NCBI GenBank assembly: GCA_019694475.1
Contig: JAIBBX010000003.1
Span: 184,497 to 248,496 of the forward strand
Direction: 5' to 3'
DNA length: 64,000 nucleotides
From: Parachlamydiales bacterium
GTDB lineage: Bacteria > Chlamydiota > Chlamydiia > Chlamydiales > SM23-39
The notes beneath the pieces were generated by a model. The model did no database searches, had not been told where the DNA came from, and worked only from the letters and a program-made list of their open reading frames with translations. Position 1 is the first letter of the stretch. Every line of letters begins with the position of its first letter. Positions 61,488 to 64,000 of the stretch are shown in pieces. The position numbers and the translations under genes are program-made.

Positions 61488-61978
61488 GCGACCACATCAC
61501 GATCCGTTTCGGAGAAGAGGCCGACCAAAAATATCTCGTCGAATGGCTTTTGCAGCCAGGGGTTTTGGATGGTTTTCCGCTTTATGATCTTCGAGAAATC
61601 GAAGATGCTGCCCGCATATGGGTCAGCTATGCGAAACATCACGCTCTTCTGACTGCGCTTTGGGACGGAGTTCCTTGCGGGATTGCCAATCTCTACTTAC
61701 AGCCATATGAAAAGATGTCGCATCAGTGTCTTTTTGCGATCATCGTCGATGAAAAACATCGAGGCAAGGGAGTGGGGGCTAAATTGATGCGCGAGCTCAT
61801 GAATTTAGCAAAGGAGCGGTTTCATCTTGAGTATGTGCATCTAGAAGTTTATCAAGGCAATCCGGCGATTGAGCTCTATCGCAGGCTTGGATTCAAGCAA
61901 TATGGCGTCCACAAAAAATTCATGAAAGACAAAGGACGCTACATTGACAAAATCCTCATGCAAAAAGTCCTGGATTAG
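61484..61978 (+). CDS. GNAT-family acetyltransferase, copy 2
   Basis: A 164-residue paralogue of the preceding protein: ITIRFGEEADQKYLVEWLL, then IVDEKHRGKGVGAKLMRELMNLAKERFHL (acetyl-CoA loop) and ELYRRLGFKQYG. It shares ATGA with the stop of copy 1. The pair arose by tandem duplication and has diverged most in the first half, which usually binds the acceptor, so the two may have different substrates. A longer frame from 61466 is less likely. Confidence 0.85.
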   Translation: MSDHITIRFGEEADQKYLVEWLLQPGVLDGFPLYDLREIEDAARIWVSYAKHHALLTALWDGVPCGIANLYLQPYEKMSHQCLFAIIVDEKHRGKGVGAKLMRELMNLAKERFHLEYVHLEVYQGNPAIELYRRLGFKQYGVHKKFMKDKGRYIDKILMQKVLD

Positions 61979-61989
61979 AGTTGAAAAGG

Positions 61990-62128
61990 AAACAGGATGG
62001 ACAGGATAGGAAAGATATACAGGATATGTTTTTTGTTCGCCGCTAGAGGCGGCGTCGGCCGAAGGCCGTAGTTTAATCATCCTGTCTATCTTCCCTATCC
62101 TGTATATCCTGTTAAATATTATCCTGTT
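61990..62128. repeat. ACAGGAT repeat element with inverted arms
   Basis: ACAGGAT occurs three times at 61991-62026, and its complement ATCCTGT at least three times at 62078-62128, so the two sides form a long imperfect inverted repeat. The centre carries small hairpins (GCCGC/GCGGC and GGCC-GAA-GGCC). It fills the gap between the acetyltransferase and the SprT-like gene. The unit resembles dispersed AACAGGAT-type intergenic repeats known in several bacteria. Confidence 0.8.
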
Positions 62129-62132
62129 CATC

Positions 62133-62789
62133 ATGAAACATCGTCTTGAGCTTTTGGCAACTTTTCCGATTGAAATCATTTGGCACGAAAACAAGACCAT
62201 CTACTTTTCTGTGAAGAAAGAGAACGGCATCTATTCTTTACGCCTCCACCGCCTTTTTCACGATGCCCCATCGCCTGTTTTAGAGGCACTTTTGCGCTAC
62301 GCCGTCCGGCGGGATAAAAAAGCCAAAGCTATCATCAGGCAAATGGCCCATCTCCATTTCTCTCGCAATGTGGCAGAGGCAAAGCCCTTGCCCCCTGTGG
62401 GAAGCGTCTATGATCTCAAAGAAGTTTTTGACCGGCTGCTCCCTCTTGTTCCAATTGAAGGCGTTTCGATCGGATGGTCCGACAGAAGAGGCAGAGGACG
62501 GCTCCGCTCCATCACTTTCGGGACGTTCGACCACCATACCCGCCAGATTCGGATCAACCCAATTTTGGATGATGAGCAGGTCCCTCTTTATTTTCTCGAG
62601 TATATCGTCTATCATGAAATGCTTCATGCCCTTTGCCCCTCGAAAATGGATGGAAGCGGCAGATGCACCGTCCATTCAAAGGAGTTTCGTGAAAAAGAGC
62701 GGCAATTCCCGCGCTTTGTAGAAGCAAAGGTTTGGGAAAAAGGGTGTTTCACATTTTTTAAAAAGAGGCGTCAAAGTGGCAGGTCATAG
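62133..62789 (+). CDS. SprT-like zinc metalloprotease-domain protein
   Basis: A 218-residue protein with the zincin motif VYHEMLHALCP (His-Glu-x2-His), a later His in CTVHSKEFRE as third ligand, and SITFGTFDHHTRQIRINPIL upstream, which is the usual strand before the active site in SprT/YgjP-like proteins. It may cut DNA-bound or other protein substrates in the cytoplasm. It overlaps yebC by 14 bases, so it is probably co-translated with it. Confidence 0.8.
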   Translation: MKHRLELLATFPIEIIWHENKTIYFSVKKENGIYSLRLHRLFHDAPSPVLEALLRYAVRRDKKAKAIIRQMAHLHFSRNVAEAKPLPPVGSVYDLKEVFDRLLPLVPIEGVSIGWSDRRGRGRLRSITFGTFDHHTRQIRINPILDDEQVPLYFLEYIVYHEMLHALCPSKMDGSGRCTVHSKEFREKERQFPRFVEAKVWEKGCFTFFKKRRQSGRS

Positions 62790-63492
62790 TAAGTGGGCAA
62801 ACATCAAGCACCGGAAAGAACGGGCCGATAAGAAAAAAGGAAAAATTTTTTCCCGGATCATCAAAGAGATCATCAGTGCCGTCAAGCAAGGAGGAGCCGA
62901 TCCGAAATCCAATACCAAATTGAAAGTTGCGATCCAAAAAGCCAAAGATGCAAACGTCCCCAATGACAATGTCGAGCGCAATATCAAAAAAGCGGCCAGC
63001 TCCGATACCCAAGATTTCACATCCATGACCTATGAACTATATGGATATGGCGGAGTAGGCCTTATCGTAGACATCATGACTGACAACAAAAACCGCATCT
63101 CATCCGACATCCGCATCGCAACCAATAAATGCGGAGGCACCGTCGCAACGCCCGGTGCGGTCGCTTATAATTTCGACAGGAAAGGGGTCATCAAAGTCAC
63201 TAAATCAACTGCTAAAGAAGACGATCTTTTTCTCCTCGTCAGCGAGCAGGGCGCCGATGATTTTAGCGTCGAAGACGAGTCCTTTGTCATCACTACCCCC
63301 GTAGAGGCGTTCAACGCGGTCAAAGAGGCAGTTGAGAAGTCAGGGGCAAAAATCGAAGAGGCTGAACTGGCCATGGTTCCTAAAACCTGGGTGGAGGTCA
63401 ACGACCAGGATGCCGATTCCAATATCGCTCTAATTGAGTGGCTTGAAAACCTCGACGATGTCGATGCCGTCTACCACAATATGAAAATTTGA
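62776..63492 (+). CDS. yebC: YebC/PmpR-family protein (DUF28)
   Basis: A 238-residue YebC: MAGHSKWANIKHRKERADKK at the start, KSNTKLKVAIQKAKDANVP, YGYGGVGLIVDIMTDNKNR and GAVAYNFDRKGV are diagnostic. Members act as transcription regulators or help ribosomes at difficult (proline-rich) sequences. GTG start. The yebC-acetyltransferase-prfB-SWIB neighbourhood is, from memory, conserved in Chlamydia. Confidence 0.95.
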   Translation: MAGHSKWANIKHRKERADKKKGKIFSRIIKEIISAVKQGGADPKSNTKLKVAIQKAKDANVPNDNVERNIKKAASSDTQDFTSMTYELYGYGGVGLIVDIMTDNKNRISSDIRIATNKCGGTVATPGAVAYNFDRKGVIKVTKSTAKEDDLFLLVSEQGADDFSVEDESFVITTPVEAFNAVKEAVEKSGAKIEEAELAMVPKTWVEVNDQDADSNIALIEWLENLDDVDAVYHNMKI

Positions 63493-63499
63493 TCGAAAC

Positions 63500-64000
63500 T
63501 CATATTCCGGTGCAGTTTTCCGCACTGAACAATCGGTATTGCCCTATTTTTTGCGCTTGTTTTCCTGCATAGATCAGAACTCCTCCTTCAGCTTTTTTAG
63601 GGGTTTGTTCGTGAAAATAGGCAAGCCTCTCTAAAAAAGCAGAAGAAAATGTCTTGCTGCTTTTGATTTCAATGGGGATTAGTTTACTGCCTTGTTGAAT
63701 CAATAAATCGATCTCTTTTCCTGATACATCCCGATAAAAATAGAAATGAGGGTCGCGAGCTTGATGATAACGACTCTTCATCAGTTCTACAATGACCCAA
63801 TTTTCAAATAAATTGCTATACTGAGGATCTTTTATTAGCTGTTCTACTGTTTCAATGCCGAGTAAATAGCAGGCAAGTCCCGTGTCGGTAAAATAAAGTT
63901 TGGGGGATTTGATAAGCCTTTTACCAAAATTTTCAAAATAGGGTTCAAGCCGAACTAAAATATAAGTGGCCTCTAAAACGGCAATCCATTCTTTGATCGT
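63500..64000 (-). CDS. DUF4143-containing ATPase, C-terminal part (runs off right edge)
   Basis: The minus-strand frame is open from the window edge (64000) to the stop at 63500, 166 residues. LYFTDTGLACYLLGIE, NLFENWVIVELMKSR and FYFYRDVSGKEIDLLIQ, then IPIEIKSSKTFSS are the DUF4143 (PD-(D/E)xK-like) part of AAA ATPases of the AAA_14/DUF4143 family. The ATPase domain lies beyond the window. The family is often in accessory regions; function is unknown. Convergent with yebC, seven bases apart. Confidence 0.85.
   Translation of the reverse strand, partial: TIKEWIAVLEATYILVRLEPYFENFGKRLIKSPKLYFTDTGLACYLLGIETVEQLIKDPQYSNLFENWVIVELMKSRYHQARDPHFYFYRDVSGKEIDLLIQQGSKLIPIEIKSSKTFSSAFLERLAYFHEQTPKKAEGGVLIYAGKQAQKIGQYRLFSAENCTGI

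Noticed and set aside
61990..62128. Repeated ACAGGAT units as a CRISPR array
   Set aside because: The units are too short, irregularly spaced and mirrored; no cas gene is in the window.

Overview
The window looks like the chromosome of an environmental (Chlamydia-related) member of the Chlamydiae. The evidence is a stand-alone SWIB-domain protein beside truA and prfB, a CtcB/CtcC-like histidine kinase and sigma54 regulator pair, and a gene order that, from memory, follows the C. trachomatis CT457-CT477 block (yebC, acetyltransferase, prfB, SWIB, truA, HAD phosphatase, atoS/atoC, recO, yidD, pheT, LysM protein). By eye the base composition is in the mid-40s percent GC, which would suit a Waddlia-like organism better than Chlamydia proper. 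I could not search a database.

Region 1 (1-977): the 5' part of a minus-strand gene with a caspase-like protease domain followed by a P-loop NTPase. Region 2 (1203-12678): two tight, co-directional gene runs for an XRE regulator, an amidohydrolase, a P-loop kinase, two dCTP-deaminase-like proteins, a nucleoside phosphorylase, a phosphohexomutase-family enzyme, a HAD hydrolase, RpiB, Rpe, a Nudix hydrolase, an NDK-like/choline-kinase-like fusion and SurE. Together they could take nucleotides apart and feed the ribose into the pentose phosphate pathway. Region 3 (12.8-17 kb): envelope proteins, a membrane adenylate cyclase and Ogt. Region 4 (17.1-19.9 kb): a LysR regulator divergent from a zinc-ribbon protein and an SbtA-type bicarbonate transporter; a beta-carbonic anhydrase lies at 26.2 kb.

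Region 5 (19.8-37.1 kb): mostly core genes (pheT, LysM protein, yidD, a peptidase, tRNA-Leu and tRNA-Arg, recO, hpf, ctcB/ctcC-like pair), plus a four-gene run with two DUF115/MptE-like proteins. Region 6 (37.1-54.7 kb): an accessory block that begins at a tRNA-Leu gene whose 3' end is partly repeated downstream. It holds an APH(9)-like kinase, candidate inclusion-membrane proteins, an autotransporter with a seven-repeat passenger, a membrane-anchored methyltransferase, a sugar transferase with GalE, a cysteine-nucleophile hydrolase, and two sulfatase-fold membrane enzymes around an apparently exported thioredoxin reductase-thioredoxin fusion. Region 7 (54.7-63.5 kb): core genes again (HAD phosphatase, truA, SWIB, a plant UGP3-like pyrophosphorylase, prfB with its programmed frameshift, two acetyltransferases, a SprT-like protein, yebC). 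The window ends inside a DUF4143 ATPase.

No gene-free stretch exceeds 300 bases; the longest gaps are 978-1202 (nothing clear) and 37206-37469 (hairpin-rich, described).
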